NCBI RefSeq assembly: GCF_008124885.1
Contig: NZ_VNHX01000021.1
Span: forward strand, 21,734-85,733
Direction of reading: 5' to 3'
Origin: Sphingobacterium allocomposti
GTDB taxonomy: Bacteria; Bacteroidota; Bacteroidia; Sphingobacteriales; Sphingobacteriaceae
Length of the DNA: 64,000 bases
Part shown: piece after piece, positions 24,164 through 33,874 of the stretch
How positions within the stretch are numbered: the first letter of the stretch is position 1
Layout of the letters: each line of letters opens with the position of its first letter
Notes under the pieces: model-generated
The model's database searches: none
What the model was told of the DNA's origin: nothing
The model's input: only the letters and a program-made list of their open reading frames with translations
Translations under genes and position numbers: made by a program

Positions 24164-25041
24164 TGAGGGTATTGAGTATTATTGTCTCCTATAACTTTGA
24201 ACCATGGCTGGACAAATGCCTGTCGAGTCTGCTGAATTCGACATACCCAACAGATGTTATCGTAATCGACAATGCCTCGCGAGACAATACCGCCGTACAG
24301 ATCCGTCAAAAGTACCCGGAGGTCCTATTAATCGAAAACAATGAAAACCTAGGCTTCGGCAGGGCGAATAACCTGGGCATCCAATATGCGCTCAAAAACA
24401 ACTATGATTTTGTGTTCTTGGTAAATCAGGATGCCTGGGTACATCCAGATTGCCTCAACAACCTACTAAACACTTCGTATCCCGAACATGTAGGCGTCAT
24501 CTCTCCGTTACATTACGACGGTACCACGCAAGCTCTAGATAAAGGGTTTAATCACTATATCCAGTCGCTCGATCTACGTCTCGAAAATACGACAGCCCCA
24601 TTTATAAATGCAGCATTTTGGCTCATCCCCTCGACGACCCTCACGCGCATCGGTGCGTTTTCGCCGCTGTTCTATCATTATGGAGAAGACAAAGACTTCG
24701 CAAACCGCCTCCGCTATCATGGGCTCACGATCGCTGTAAACCAGCAGGCCATTGCTTACCATGATAGGCAATCCCGGCCGGAAAAGCTCCCGGAGACAGC
24801 CATTTATAAAAGCGAGTTTGTATATTTTCTGACCGAATACGCCAACATCAACTATACTTTTATAAAAGCATTCGGTTATTCCGTAATAGCGGCGCTAAAA
24901 AAAGCGGTTACTAAAAGTACTGCGCTTTCTTTCACTGCCTACATCCGAATATCCGTAGCCCTGATAGGACGGACGCGCGCTGTTGTCCGGACAAGAAAAG
25001 AAAATAAGGAATCCGGCAATGGACACAGGAAGTACATATAG
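24163..25041 (+). CDS. Glycosyltransferase family 2
   Basis: 292 residues, GT-A fold. 'LSIIVSYNFEPWLDKCLSSL' and 'VIVIDNASRDNTAVQIRQKY' form the nucleotide-sugar site, 'ENLGFGRANNLGI' is the family's middle motif and 'VNQDAWVHPDCL' takes the place of the DxD-bearing strand. It resembles rhamnosyltransferase-type GT2 enzymes. The C-terminal part is amphipathic or basic and may lie on the membrane. It overlaps the flippase gene by one base and works in the same pathway. The sugar is unknown. Confidence 0.9.
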   Translation: MRVLSIIVSYNFEPWLDKCLSSLLNSTYPTDVIVIDNASRDNTAVQIRQKYPEVLLIENNENLGFGRANNLGIQYALKNNYDFVFLVNQDAWVHPDCLNNLLNTSYPEHVGVISPLHYDGTTQALDKGFNHYIQSLDLRLENTTAPFINAAFWLIPSTTLTRIGAFSPLFYHYGEDKDFANRLRYHGLTIAVNQQAIAYHDRQSRPEKLPETAIYKSEFVYFLTEYANINYTFIKAFGYSVIAALKKAVTKSTALSFTAYIRISVALIGRTRAVVRTRKENKESGNGHRKYI

Positions 25042-25093
25042 CCGGCCATAGAGGGCATGTTTAATTTTTCGTCCATAATAGACCGCTTTTTTC

Positions 25094-25101
25094 TACTTTT
25101 G
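25094..25101 (+). promoter_or_regulatory. Possible -7 element before second glycosyltransferase
   Basis: TACTTTTG fits TAnnTTTG, 26 nt before the ATG at 25128, within the 86-nt gap that follows the first glycosyltransferase. It suggests an internal promoter in the cluster. Confidence 0.35.
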
Positions 25102-25127
25102 GCATATTTTTTCTTCTTTTGTTTTAC

Positions 25128-26036
25128 ATGCGAGATCTTGCCCCCATCATACTGTTTGTCTACAACCGGCCGAAACACACCCGGCGCACACTAACGGCGC
25201 TTGAAAAGAACCTTTTGGCAAAAGACTCACTGCTGTATATTGTTTCTGATGCACCCAAGAACGCAGACTCCGTGGAAGCTGTTAATGAAGTTCGCGCGGT
25301 TATTAGAGAACCATGGGAGTTTCAGCACATCACGATTATCGAACGTACCCGCAATTGGGGACTGGCCGAAAATGTGATCGACGGAGTGACAAGGATCATT
25401 AACGAACACGGAAAAGCCATCATACTGGAAGACGATCTGGAAACATCTCCTTATGCGCTTACCTACTTTAACGATGCACTGCTCCGTTATGCAGATGAAG
25501 AACGCGTCATGGAGATCAGCGGTTACATGTATCCGGTGCAGCACCCGAAGCGTCTGCCAAAGTCGTTTTTCTTCCGGGTAGCGAATAGCTGGGGGTGGGC
25601 TACTTGGAAGCGAGCATGGGATAAATTTAACCCCGACATCCACGAACTGACAAAAGACCTTAGCCGACAGGATATCCGCGACTTCACCATAGACGGCACC
25701 GAAAATTTCTGGAAACAGGTTAAAGAGTTCAAAGCCGGAAAAAATAATTCCTGGGCTATCCGCTGGTACCTTTCAATGTTTAAACACCGTGGGCTCGCTC
25801 TCTATCCCCGGACATCGATGATCCAAAATATCGGTACGGACGGCTCCGGTACCCATTCGGATATAGACAACGTATACCGGGTGGAGCTCGCTCAAAGTAA
25901 ATTGAAATATTTTCCGACAGAAATAACGGAGAACCCGAAAGCCTATGCCGCGATTAAATATTTTTATAAGCACCGAAAGGGAAATCTGATCGAGCGGATA
26001 ATCCGCTACATATTAAAAAAAACACGAAATATATAA
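25128..26036 (+). CDS. Glycosyltransferase (HlpA-like GT2)
   Basis: 302 residues. 'APIILFVYNRPKHTRRTLTAL', 'LYIVSDAPKN', 'RNWGLAENVIDGVTRI', 'IILEDDLETSP' and 'SWGWATWKRAWDKF' are the motifs of a subgroup of family 2 often annotated as hemolytic protein HlpA-like or sugar transferase. The EDD motif is the metal/nucleotide site. ATG 25128 is preferred to a TTG 9 bases earlier. The next glycosyltransferase follows after 2 nt. Confidence 0.88.
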   Translation: MRDLAPIILFVYNRPKHTRRTLTALEKNLLAKDSLLYIVSDAPKNADSVEAVNEVRAVIREPWEFQHITIIERTRNWGLAENVIDGVTRIINEHGKAIILEDDLETSPYALTYFNDALLRYADEERVMEISGYMYPVQHPKRLPKSFFFRVANSWGWATWKRAWDKFNPDIHELTKDLSRQDIRDFTIDGTENFWKQVKEFKAGKNNSWAIRWYLSMFKHRGLALYPRTSMIQNIGTDGSGTHSDIDNVYRVELAQSKLKYFPTEITENPKAYAAIKYFYKHRKGNLIERIIRYILKKTRNI

Positions 26037-26038
26037 CC

Positions 26039-26791
26039 GTGACAAAACCAAAAATTTCCATTATCACCGTCGTTTTTAATAACGTCCGCGATATCGGGTA
26101 CACACTCCGGTCGGTGGCGGATCAGACCTACACATCGGTTGAATACATCGTTATTGACGGTCTATCCACAGACGGCACCCTCGATGTCATCGAACAATAC
26201 AGATCTCATATAGACATTCTTATCTCTGAAAAAGATAACGGAATCTACGACGCCATGAACAAAGGCCTCCGGCTTGCAACCGGAGATTACGTCCTGTTTT
26301 TGAACTCCGGTGATGAGCTCTATGAAAGCACGACCCTGGAAAAAATATTTAGCGGCAACGACCACGCCGACATCTATTACGGAGAAACAAAACTGGTAGA
26401 CGAGCAGCGGAATGTTCTCGGCGACCGGAGGCATAAAACACCCGAGGTGTTTACGTGGAAGTCCTTTAAATACGGCATGAATGTCTGCCACCAAGCCATC
26501 TACGTGAGGCGCGAACTTGCAGAACCCTACGATACACAATACCAACTTAGCGCTGACATCGACTGGGTTATCCGCGCCGCAAAGAAGGCAAGGCACATTG
26601 TTAATGCTCATTGTTACGTCGCTAAGTATCTTGTCGGAGGGATGTCCCAACAACGTCACCGGCAAAGCCTGCAGGAGCGGTATCGTATATTTTCTAAATA
26701 TTACGGCGCCATTCCCAATTTAATCAATCATGGAGTCATCGCTATCCGTCTACTCCTATACCGTTTAAAACATGGAAACACCAAAGAATAA
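26039..26791 (+). CDS. Glycosyltransferase family 2, WcaA-like
   Basis: 250 residues with a GTG start 2 nt after the preceding stop. 'PKISIITVVFNNVRDIGYTL', 'YIVIDGLSTDGTLDVIEQY' and 'ISEKDNGIYDAMNKGLRLA' followed by 'YVLFLNSGDELY' are classic GT2 motifs; the SGD stands at the metal site. It is the last sugar-transfer gene of the cluster, so the repeat unit probably has at least three added sugars. Its 3' end overlaps the next small gene by 20 bases. Confidence 0.92.
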   Translation: MTKPKISIITVVFNNVRDIGYTLRSVADQTYTSVEYIVIDGLSTDGTLDVIEQYRSHIDILISEKDNGIYDAMNKGLRLATGDYVLFLNSGDELYESTTLEKIFSGNDHADIYYGETKLVDEQRNVLGDRRHKTPEVFTWKSFKYGMNVCHQAIYVRRELAEPYDTQYQLSADIDWVIRAAKKARHIVNAHCYVAKYLVGGMSQQRHRQSLQERYRIFSKYYGAIPNLINHGVIAIRLLLYRLKHGNTKE

Positions 26792-27008
26792 CCTGTTCGA
26801 CCCGAATATTCTGGTCCAACTTGCAAATACGAAAATGCCTTTTGGGAAATACCAGGGATGGTTATTATGTAACCTCCCGGAACCCTACCTCGTATGGTTC
26901 CAACGGAAAGGCTTCCCACCCGGAAAGCTTGGTATGCAGTTGGCTACTCTCTATGAAATAAAAATTAACGGCCTCGAGCATCTGTTGAAGCCCCTGATCA
27001 AAAAGTGA
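26772..27008 (+). CDS. DUF3820-family small protein
   Basis: 78 residues. 'MPFGKYQGWLLCNLPEPYLVWFQRK' spans the conserved core of DUF3820 (compare 'mpfGkykg..l.dlPe.Yl.Wf'), annotated in databases as a putative quorum-sensing-regulated virulence factor on thin evidence. The gene overlaps the glycosyltransferase by 20 bases in another frame. It may have been acquired by chance into the operon; there is no reason to tie it to sugar chemistry. Confidence 0.85.
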   Translation: METPKNNLFDPNILVQLANTKMPFGKYQGWLLCNLPEPYLVWFQRKGFPPGKLGMQLATLYEIKINGLEHLLKPLIKK

Positions 27009-27040
27009 CTTCCCTCAGCCCACGGTCGTTTTTTTTTTCG

Positions 27041-27048
27041 TATCTTTG
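27041..27048 (+). promoter_or_regulatory. Bacteroidota -7 element of trhO
   Basis: TATCTTTG fits TAnnTTTG and lies 45 nt before the first ATG of trhO, after a T-rich stretch that may include the -33 region or the end of the upstream transcript. Confidence 0.55.
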
Positions 27049-27093
27049 CGCTAACATTTTTTTAATCATTAAACGCCGTTTGCAGCGGTATCA

Positions 27094-28080
27094 ATGCATA
27101 TGAGTAAGTATCAAACACTGCTGTACTATTGTTACAGCCCCATCGAAAACGCCGAAGAGTTTGCGGCAACACATTTAGAATTCTGTAAATCTTTAAATCT
27201 TGTCGGACGCATTATTGTAGCTGACGAAGGGTTGAATGGAACGGTGTCCGGAACTGCGGAGGCCTGCCAGCGCTATATGGAAGCTGTGCACGCAGATCCC
27301 CGCTTCGCCAAGACTGATTTTAAAATTGACGATGTTGAGGAGCCTTCGTTTATCAAGATGCATTGCCGTTATAAGCCGGAAATAGTGCACTCCGGCTTAC
27401 GGAATCCCGAAATCATCAATCCGAACAAACAGACGGGGAAACATCTGGAGCCGAAGGAATTTATGGAGATGAAAGATCGGGATGATGTCGTGATCCTTGA
27501 TGTTCGCTCAAATTACGAGCACAGTGTTGGCCGGTTTAAAAACGCCGTAACGCTGGACATCGAAAATTTCCGTGAGTTTCCGGAAAAAGTAAAGGAACTC
27601 GAGCAATACAAGGGCAAAAAGATACTAACGTATTGCACTGGCGGTATCAAATGCGAGAAAGCATCCGCGCTGCTATTAAAAGAAGGTTTTCAGGACGTAT
27701 ATCAACTGCACGGAGGAATTATTAAATACGGAAAGGAAGCCGGAGGCAAAGATTTCGAAGGAAAATGTTATGTTTTTGATAATCGTGTCACCGTTGATGT
27801 CAACTCGGTTAATCCGACAATCGTATCGACCTGCAAAAACTGCGGAAAAGTTACCCCTAAAATGATCAACTGCGCCAATCCGGAATGCAACGAACATTTC
27901 ACACAATGTGATGAATGTGGCTGGGAGATGAAGGGCTGCTGTTCGACGACCTGCATGGAGCATCCCCGCAGAAGGGAATACGACGGAACTGGTTACTATG
28001 TTAAGATACCGCAGCCTGTCAATGCCGAGAAAGTAAGCAAGAGAAAACACAAGAAGTTCTCTCCTCAGGAGCCGGCCTAG
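27094..28080 (+). CDS. trhO: tRNA uridine(34) hydroxylase, rhodanese-type
   Basis: TrhO (formerly YceA) hydroxylates U34 of some tRNAs to ho5U. The 328-residue protein has an acylphosphatase-like N-domain ('VADEGLNGTVSGT'), a rhodanese domain with the active cysteine in 'TYCTGGIKCEKA' and a cysteine-rich C-terminal segment (about residues 247-290) that could bind zinc, as seen in this family. A second ATG at 27100 is equally possible. It stands as its own transcription unit with promoter and terminator. Confidence 0.93.
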   Translation: MHMSKYQTLLYYCYSPIENAEEFAATHLEFCKSLNLVGRIIVADEGLNGTVSGTAEACQRYMEAVHADPRFAKTDFKIDDVEEPSFIKMHCRYKPEIVHSGLRNPEIINPNKQTGKHLEPKEFMEMKDRDDVVILDVRSNYEHSVGRFKNAVTLDIENFREFPEKVKELEQYKGKKILTYCTGGIKCEKASALLLKEGFQDVYQLHGGIIKYGKEAGGKDFEGKCYVFDNRVTVDVNSVNPTIVSTCKNCGKVTPKMINCANPECNEHFTQCDECGWEMKGCCSTTCMEHPRRREYDGTGYYVKIPQPVNAEKVSKRKHKKFSPQEPA

Positions 28081-28134
28081 CCGTGCAAAAATATAAGGCT
28101 GATGGAGGTTCAGCCACCCTTATACAGAAGGAAG

Positions 28135-28172
28135 ACGAAGCTATCTACGGCTTATACCGATAGATAGCTTCG
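28135..28172 (+). terminator. Intrinsic terminator between trhO and fabD
   Basis: ACGAAGCTATCTACGG (28135-28150) pairs with CCGATAGATAGCTTCGT (28158-28172), followed by TTTTTTT. It is a strong terminator for trhO and lies in the convergent gap with fabD. Confidence 0.9.
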
Positions 28173-28230
28173 TTTTTTTAGTGCCGCTCCCTTAACATAA
28201 CAATGTCGTCCCGGTTGGCTGCACGCCCTT

Positions 28231-29115
28231 TTATAAAGTGGCAGATGAGGTCTGTACCGACCGGTCGACTTTTTTGACCAACCCTTGTAGTACGTTGCCC
28301 GGCCCGACCTCCACAAATGTATCTGCGCCGTCGGCCAACATGTGCTCTACAGTCTGCGTCCACCGTACCGCTCCGGTAAGCTGAGCTATTAGGTTGGCTT
28401 TGATCTGTGCGGGATCCGTGTATGCCTTGGCATCAACGTTTTGATAGATAGGACAAATCGGCGTGCTAAACTCTGTTGCTTCGATTGCCCTTTGCAGTTC
28501 TAGCTTTGCGGGCTCCATCAACGGCGAATGGAATGCTCCTCCCACATTCAACTTTAGCGCCCTTTTTGCGCCTGCTTCCGTCAATAAAGCGCAGGCTTTA
28601 TCAATTCCTTCGACCGTACCCGAAATAACCAGTTGTCCAGGACAATTGTAGTTCGCCGGCACGACAATGTCTTCCACCTGTGCACAGATCTTTTCAACGG
28701 TTTCGTCATCAAGCCCAAGAATCGCGGCCATCGTCGATGGCTCTGCCTCGCAGGCCTTTTGCATGGCGTTCGCCCGTTGTGAAACCAGTTTAAGGCCGTC
28801 TTCGAATGATAGTGCTCCTGCAGCAACTAGCGCCGAGAACTCGCCCAAGGAGTGACCCGCGACCATCGCCGGCTGAAACCGTTCTCCCAGCGCTTTCGCA
28901 AGGATAACCGAATGTAGAAAAATGGCCGGCTGCGTTACCTTGGTCTGCTTTAAATCTTCGTCTGTACCAGAAAACATGGTGTCTGTGATACGAAAACCCA
29001 GAATGTCATTTGCTTTTTCAAACAATGCTTTGGAGTCCTCGCTCAGGTTATAGAGCTCCTGCCCCATTCCTACGAATTGGGCCCCCTGTCCCGGAAATAT
29101 ATAAGCTGTCTTCAT
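28231..29115 (-). CDS. fabD: Malonyl-CoA:ACP transacylase
   Basis: FabD loads malonyl groups on acyl carrier protein for fatty acid elongation. The 294-residue protein has 'FPGQGAQFVGMGQ', the nucleophile serine in GHSLGEF (about residue 90) and the malonyl-binding 'AFHSPLMEPA' with its histidine. It is full length. No other fab gene is adjacent; it is a single-gene unit here. Confidence 0.96.
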   Translation of the reverse strand: MKTAYIFPGQGAQFVGMGQELYNLSEDSKALFEKANDILGFRITDTMFSGTDEDLKQTKVTQPAIFLHSVILAKALGERFQPAMVAGHSLGEFSALVAAGALSFEDGLKLVSQRANAMQKACEAEPSTMAAILGLDDETVEKICAQVEDIVVPANYNCPGQLVISGTVEGIDKACALLTEAGAKRALKLNVGGAFHSPLMEPAKLELQRAIEATEFSTPICPIYQNVDAKAYTDPAQIKANLIAQLTGAVRWTQTVEHMLADGADTFVEVGPGNVLQGLVKKVDRSVQTSSATL

Positions 29116-29654
29116 TAAAAAACTAAAAAGTAAAAAATAACTTGTTAAAGATGGTATACTTCTCTATGCCTCTGAAATCACGGTCGCCGTGCATAACTGG
29201 GGATAAAAATAAAGATTATAGTTCATATGTAATAACACGGGGCCCGACAAAATCCGATTAGGCTCGTCATCGACCGCTTACAGACCTGCGGATATAGTGT
29301 AAAGCGGATTTGGTGATTAGAAGTGAGATATTAGATATTAGAAGTGAGAAATCAGGGGTTAGGGGTTAGGAGATAGATCGTGATTCGTGATTAGAAGTCA
29401 GAAACCGGTGTTAGCTTTACGAATCAGCAACCTTATCAACCTTATTAACCCTATCAACTTATCTAGCTTTACATCTTCACCAATCAACGACTTTACGGTT
29501 AATAGCCATTAGCCTCGCACTTCACAAATCAACGACTTTACAGCTTATAGCCATCTGCTATCTGCCATAAGCTTCCCTTAACCACTTTACTAATTATCAA
29601 CTTTACGGCTTCACGCCTTTTTCGACGCCGGTCGCGACCAAAACCACAGCACAA
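29116..29654. repeat. Intergenic island of degenerate word repeats
   Basis: 539 bases without a gene. The first 150 hold the fabD upstream region. From about 29315 come recurring words: AGAAGTGAGA, GGGGTTAGGGGTTAGG (29354-29370), AATCAACGACTTTAC (three times), and ATAGCCATCTGCTATCTGCC (about 29550-29570). These are the same words, in opposite sense, as 5941-6367, and in the same sense as 35427-35770. Confidence 0.7.
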
Positions 29655-30884
29655 TCATCTCTCCGGGACAAAAGCCAGCGAACTCAGGTTCCGCTCATCA
29701 AAAACATCCTGCGCTATGTCTAGCAGATCCCCAGCGGACACGGCATCAATCTTGTCAAAGACTTCGCTCAATGAGATAACCCTGTCATAGTCCATAATAT
29801 TTTTAGCAACGGCAATAATCATGCTCATCCTGTTTTCCTCAGCCAAGGCGATCTGACCTTTAAACTTATTTTTAGCTTTCAGCAATTGACCGTCCGAGAT
29901 CGCTTTTGTGGTTAGCCTGTCAAGCTCCCTAAAAACAAGCTTTTTTGCCCGTTGTACCTTTTCCTCGTCCGTGCCGAGGTAAATCGTAAACAAACCCGTG
30001 TCCGAAAAAAGCGTGTAATTAGATTCTATGGTGTAGGCTATGCCATATCTTTCGCGGACGGACAAATTCAGAATCGAACTCATCCCAAACCCGCCCAGCA
30101 TATTGTTCAACAACAATAAACCCGTCTTACGCTCGTCGTGTAAACCATATGCCCCTCCGCCCAACATATAGTGTACCTGATTAATTGGTTTCGCTATCTC
30201 CACATGCTCTTTGACAGTCAGACGTACCTCCCCCCGCTTCCGCGTAGGCTTATTTTCCTTGACCGGTTCGAAATAACGTCTTAACATCTTCTCCACCGTC
30301 TCCAATTTGTAGTCGCCCGTGATTCCGATGACTACTTCATGCGTGTGATAGTTTTGCTGTATAAATCGCTGTATACTTCCTTTATCAAACGTATGCAAGT
30401 CTTTTTCTAGCCCTAAAATGTTGTGTCCAAGGCCCGAGCCCCGGTAAATAAGATCTTCATAGTCATCAATAATAGATTCTTCCGGGCTATCCAGATAAGA
30501 AGCCATCTCATCCGCTATCACCCCCTTTTCCTTTTCCATCTCCTCTTCAGGGAAGGTCGAATGGAACATAATATCCTCGAAAAGATCGAGCGCCTTCCCG
30601 AGGTGGGGCTGGAGGATCGACGCATGTACACACGTATACTCCTTAGTCGTATAGGCGTTCAGATCGCCGCCAACCGCTTCCAAATGATTGAGGATCTGCT
30701 TCATGGAACGTCGTTCCGTCTGCTTAAAAAGAAGATGTTCAATAAAATGAGCTATCCCAAACATCCCTTCTTCCTCATCCCGGGAACCAGCATTGACGAC
30801 GAGACATACGTGGGTAATAGGCGATGTTTGCCGATGAAACACCGCTCTAATTCCATTATCCAAACGGATAACTTCATATTCCAT
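29655..30884 (-). CDS. M16-family zinc peptidase
   Basis: 409 residues. The inverted zinc motif HFIEH (HxxEH) is near residue 49, and the third ligand glutamate lies in 'EKEKGVIADEM', about 75 residues later, as in processing-peptidase-like M16B enzymes. There is one active N-domain and one inactive C-domain ('GMSSILNLSVRERYGIAYTI'). No signal peptide is visible, so it is probably cytoplasmic. ATG 30884 matches the family N-terminus; upstream in-frame residues are not conserved-looking. It stands between two intergenic regions as a single unit. Confidence 0.9.
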   Translation of the reverse strand: MEYEVIRLDNGIRAVFHRQTSPITHVCLVVNAGSRDEEEGMFGIAHFIEHLLFKQTERRSMKQILNHLEAVGGDLNAYTTKEYTCVHASILQPHLGKALDLFEDIMFHSTFPEEEMEKEKGVIADEMASYLDSPEESIIDDYEDLIYRGSGLGHNILGLEKDLHTFDKGSIQRFIQQNYHTHEVVIGITGDYKLETVEKMLRRYFEPVKENKPTRKRGEVRLTVKEHVEIAKPINQVHYMLGGGAYGLHDERKTGLLLLNNMLGGFGMSSILNLSVRERYGIAYTIESNYTLFSDTGLFTIYLGTDEEKVQRAKKLVFRELDRLTTKAISDGQLLKAKNKFKGQIALAEENRMSMIIAVAKNIMDYDRVISLSEVFDKIDAVSAGDLLDIAQDVFDERNLSSLAFVPER

Positions 30885-31044
30885 ATTTTTCAAAATAAAA
30901 TAAACAAGCCTAAACCCCTTGCCTCTGCGGGCGGTAGCCGCTGGCTTGATTAAAATCCAAGAGGCAAAGGTACGCAATAAATAGTTAACGGCTATAACCT
31001 CTTCCGATTACAGCCGTTAATGTACCGCACATATGTGATTATTT

Positions 31045-33864
31045 TTACATTCTAGGAGGACGCATGCCGCCAGGGAAACGATTTTCCTGTTGAGGCGCCA
31101 TGCCCGAAAACTTCTGTAGCCTGAACGTAAATGTCAACATAAAATAACGTCCGAGCCTATTTGTCCGGCTATCCGTGATGAAGTAGTCGGATACCGTCCT
31201 CGAAATATTGGTCTGCTCATTGAGCAGGTCGAACGCCTGGAGACGAATTGTCCCACGTTGTCCTTTTAACAGACGCTGTTCGAGATATGTATTGATAATG
31301 AAGGGATTCTGATTAAAATTGCCATAACCGTTATTAAACGTTTTCGACAAGTCCACGCCAAAGATAGTCGTCGGCGTCAGGTTGACCGATCCAATCAGGT
31401 TCGGCGTCCATGACGACACGGCCCTATTGCCCGCGCTGGAAGACGTATTATCGGTTACATTATAAGAATAGCGTACTCCCGGATTGATTTCTAGGTTTTC
31501 AGACGGATTGTAACGGAACATCAGCCCCTGCATAAACACCCAGTTGTTCGCTATATTTTTTTCTCCTTCGACCGCGTCGGGATCGCTCGAGATATAGGAG
31601 ATATTCTTATTAAAATTCACCGACCCCATTAACATGATATTATACGTCTTCTCCTTTAACGATTTCCCATAGTGGTAAAACGAGTTTACACCGTAAACGT
31701 TATCATCCGACGCATTTAAATATCGTATCTCCTGAAACGAACCTACCGTAGGGTCTGCATAAATTTTGTTAAACCCGACGATCTTGTTATTCGTTAAGTT
31801 GGCATTTAGCATGGCGAAAAACGTGTTCCCCTTCTGGAAGTCGCCACTACGGTACCGGACACGCATCTGATGTTGAAACTCCGGATCGAGGTTTGGATTA
31901 CCAATAACCGTATTGGTTCTGTTGGTACTAACTTCAAACGGAAGTATCTGCGATACCCCCGGCTCCGTAGCGGACCCGGAATAATTGATGCTTATATTTT
32001 TTTGTCGCGAAAATTTATATTCAAAGCGCACGATCGGAATAACGTTAAAATTCCGCCTGTCAATAATCGCCGATTCCGACGTACTGAAGGCATTTCCGCT
32101 TAATATCGTTGGCATAACAGCCGCACCGATCGAATACACCATTTTCTCGCCGCTATGGATAAAACTAGCTCCTACGCGGTGTGTAGAAAACGAATAATCG
32201 TAGTTATAGTCGTAATTAAGCCGGGGATCATTGATGATGCCGCCGAGACGATCATAGCCGTTTTGTCTATTATTATTATCGTAATCATTAACATTAAGAT
32301 CGTAGGTGAACTCTAACCGCCCCGTTTCGCTTAAGGGTTCGGTATACGACAACGTTCCGCCTGCATTCCAGCTCTTGTTCATCACCTCCTGAACAGTGAG
32401 TTCATAGATAGAATCAAGAGAGGCATCCGGATCCGTCTGGCTGGCAACGAGATTATCCAGCACGCGATTGAAGTCGCTTTCTGTCGACGCATTATCATAA
32501 TTAAAATTGAGGAATAAATTCCGGCCTTTGTCATTGAGCTTCCGGTTGTATAAACCGCTAATACTATAACGCGGCGAATAGGTCTCTGTCATGGTCTGCT
32601 GACGCTGTATATTGTTCAGTACGTCACCAAAAAAGATCGTCCTGTTATCAAAGGCCCGGCCGTCGTTATTGTCTATGCCAAACTGGGGAGTTAGTTTTAT
32701 ATAATCTTTATCCGAAATATTCCATTCTAAATTAGCTTCGAAACGGTGGTTCGCCCGGATGCTGTTGTTATCAGAGTTCGCCTCGTCACGCTGGTCCAAA
32801 CCAAAATTATAGGTGCTCGTGGTCGACAACGTTGTATTATCATCACGCCCAAAAGAGTAGCTTCCGTAAACTTTCAGCTTGTCGCTAAAGTCATGCCGGA
32901 TATTAACACCGATAGAGCCTGTATTCGTCAATCCTTGCGCATTGTTCCAGCCCCCGCCCCCGGGGCGTCCTCCTCCGCCTTGTCTACGGCGGGCCCCACC
33001 CCCCATTGTATTGAAGTCGAAGAGCTGCGCATTCATATTGTTCAAGTTGGCCAGGACAGATACTTGGGACTTATCCGTCAGGCCCATCCACATTCCCGTT
33101 GCCTGATAGCGGTCTTCTGTACCATACCCGGCTCGTAAGGTAGTCATATACCCCTTGTTGTATTGCGGGTCAATCTGGATATTTAACACCTTCTCAGAGC
33201 TTCCCGTTCGGTTGCCTGTCAAATTAGCCATGTCTCCATAGTCGTCCACGACCTGGATCTTTTGAATAATATTAGCCGGTAAGTTTTGGGTTGCCGTTTT
33301 TACGTCTCCGCCGAAGAAGTCCTTGCCGTTAATCCGAATACGGGTGACAGACTCGCCCTGGGCTGTAACATTACCGTCTTTATCAACTTCCACTCCCTGC
33401 AGCTTTCTCAGCGCATCTTCGGCAACAGATCCTTCCCGCAGTTTCAGATCCTTGGTAGAATACTCCACTGTATCGCCCTTAACCTGTACAGTCAGAACGC
33501 CATCTACGACCACTTCTTCCAACATATTCGCTATCCCTTGCAGTTCGAAAGAGGAAAGAACCATCTTCTCCTGACCTGCCGGGAACGTAAATTCCCTCTC
33601 AAACGGTTCAAAGCCGATGCTACGCACTCTAATGGTAAACCGATCGGATTTCACGTTTTCGAACGTAAAGATTCCGGCGGGAGAGGAACTCGTGCCTAAC
33701 GTATCCTTCCCGTCGACCAGCTGTACTGAGGCACCCGCGACCACCCGCGATTCTTTGTCCCGCAACATTCCCTGTACCGTCCTGCCTCGCTGGGCATATG
33801 CCCCTGTGACGGAAAGGGTAAGAAAAAAAAACAAAACTACCGTTACAATTCTCATATTATTCAT
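31045..33864 (-). CDS. Outer-membrane beta-barrel protein with carboxypeptidase-like N-domain
   Basis: 939 residues with a signal peptide (to about residue 25, ending 'TGAYAQ'). A carboxypeptidase-regulatory-like domain follows ('VQGMLRDKESRVVAGASVQL'), then a plug-like region with 'VTRIRINGKDFFGGDVKT' and a long barrel ('OMP_b-brl' type) ending in an aromatic strand. No SusD is adjacent, so it is not a typical Sus glycan system. Residues about 287-311 are an unusual glycine/arginine-rich insert ('GGGARRRQGGGGRPGGGGW'). It forms an operon with the DOMON-like gene, 10 nt upstream. Confidence 0.88.
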   Translation of the reverse strand: MNNMRIVTVVLFFFLTLSVTGAYAQRGRTVQGMLRDKESRVVAGASVQLVDGKDTLGTSSSPAGIFTFENVKSDRFTIRVRSIGFEPFEREFTFPAGQEKMVLSSFELQGIANMLEEVVVDGVLTVQVKGDTVEYSTKDLKLREGSVAEDALRKLQGVEVDKDGNVTAQGESVTRIRINGKDFFGGDVKTATQNLPANIIQKIQVVDDYGDMANLTGNRTGSSEKVLNIQIDPQYNKGYMTTLRAGYGTEDRYQATGMWMGLTDKSQVSVLANLNNMNAQLFDFNTMGGGARRRQGGGGRPGGGGWNNAQGLTNTGSIGVNIRHDFSDKLKVYGSYSFGRDDNTTLSTTSTYNFGLDQRDEANSDNNSIRANHRFEANLEWNISDKDYIKLTPQFGIDNNDGRAFDNRTIFFGDVLNNIQRQQTMTETYSPRYSISGLYNRKLNDKGRNLFLNFNYDNASTESDFNRVLDNLVASQTDPDASLDSIYELTVQEVMNKSWNAGGTLSYTEPLSETGRLEFTYDLNVNDYDNNNRQNGYDRLGGIINDPRLNYDYNYDYSFSTHRVGASFIHSGEKMVYSIGAAVMPTILSGNAFSTSESAIIDRRNFNVIPIVRFEYKFSRQKNISINYSGSATEPGVSQILPFEVSTNRTNTVIGNPNLDPEFQHQMRVRYRSGDFQKGNTFFAMLNANLTNNKIVGFNKIYADPTVGSFQEIRYLNASDDNVYGVNSFYHYGKSLKEKTYNIMLMGSVNFNKNISYISSDPDAVEGEKNIANNWVFMQGLMFRYNPSENLEINPGVRYSYNVTDNTSSSAGNRAVSSWTPNLIGSVNLTPTTIFGVDLSKTFNNGYGNFNQNPFIINTYLEQRLLKGQRGTIRLQAFDLLNEQTNISRTVSDYFITDSRTNRLGRYFMLTFTFRLQKFSGMAPQQENRFPGGMRPPRM

Positions 33865-33874
33865 CTTCTCATCT

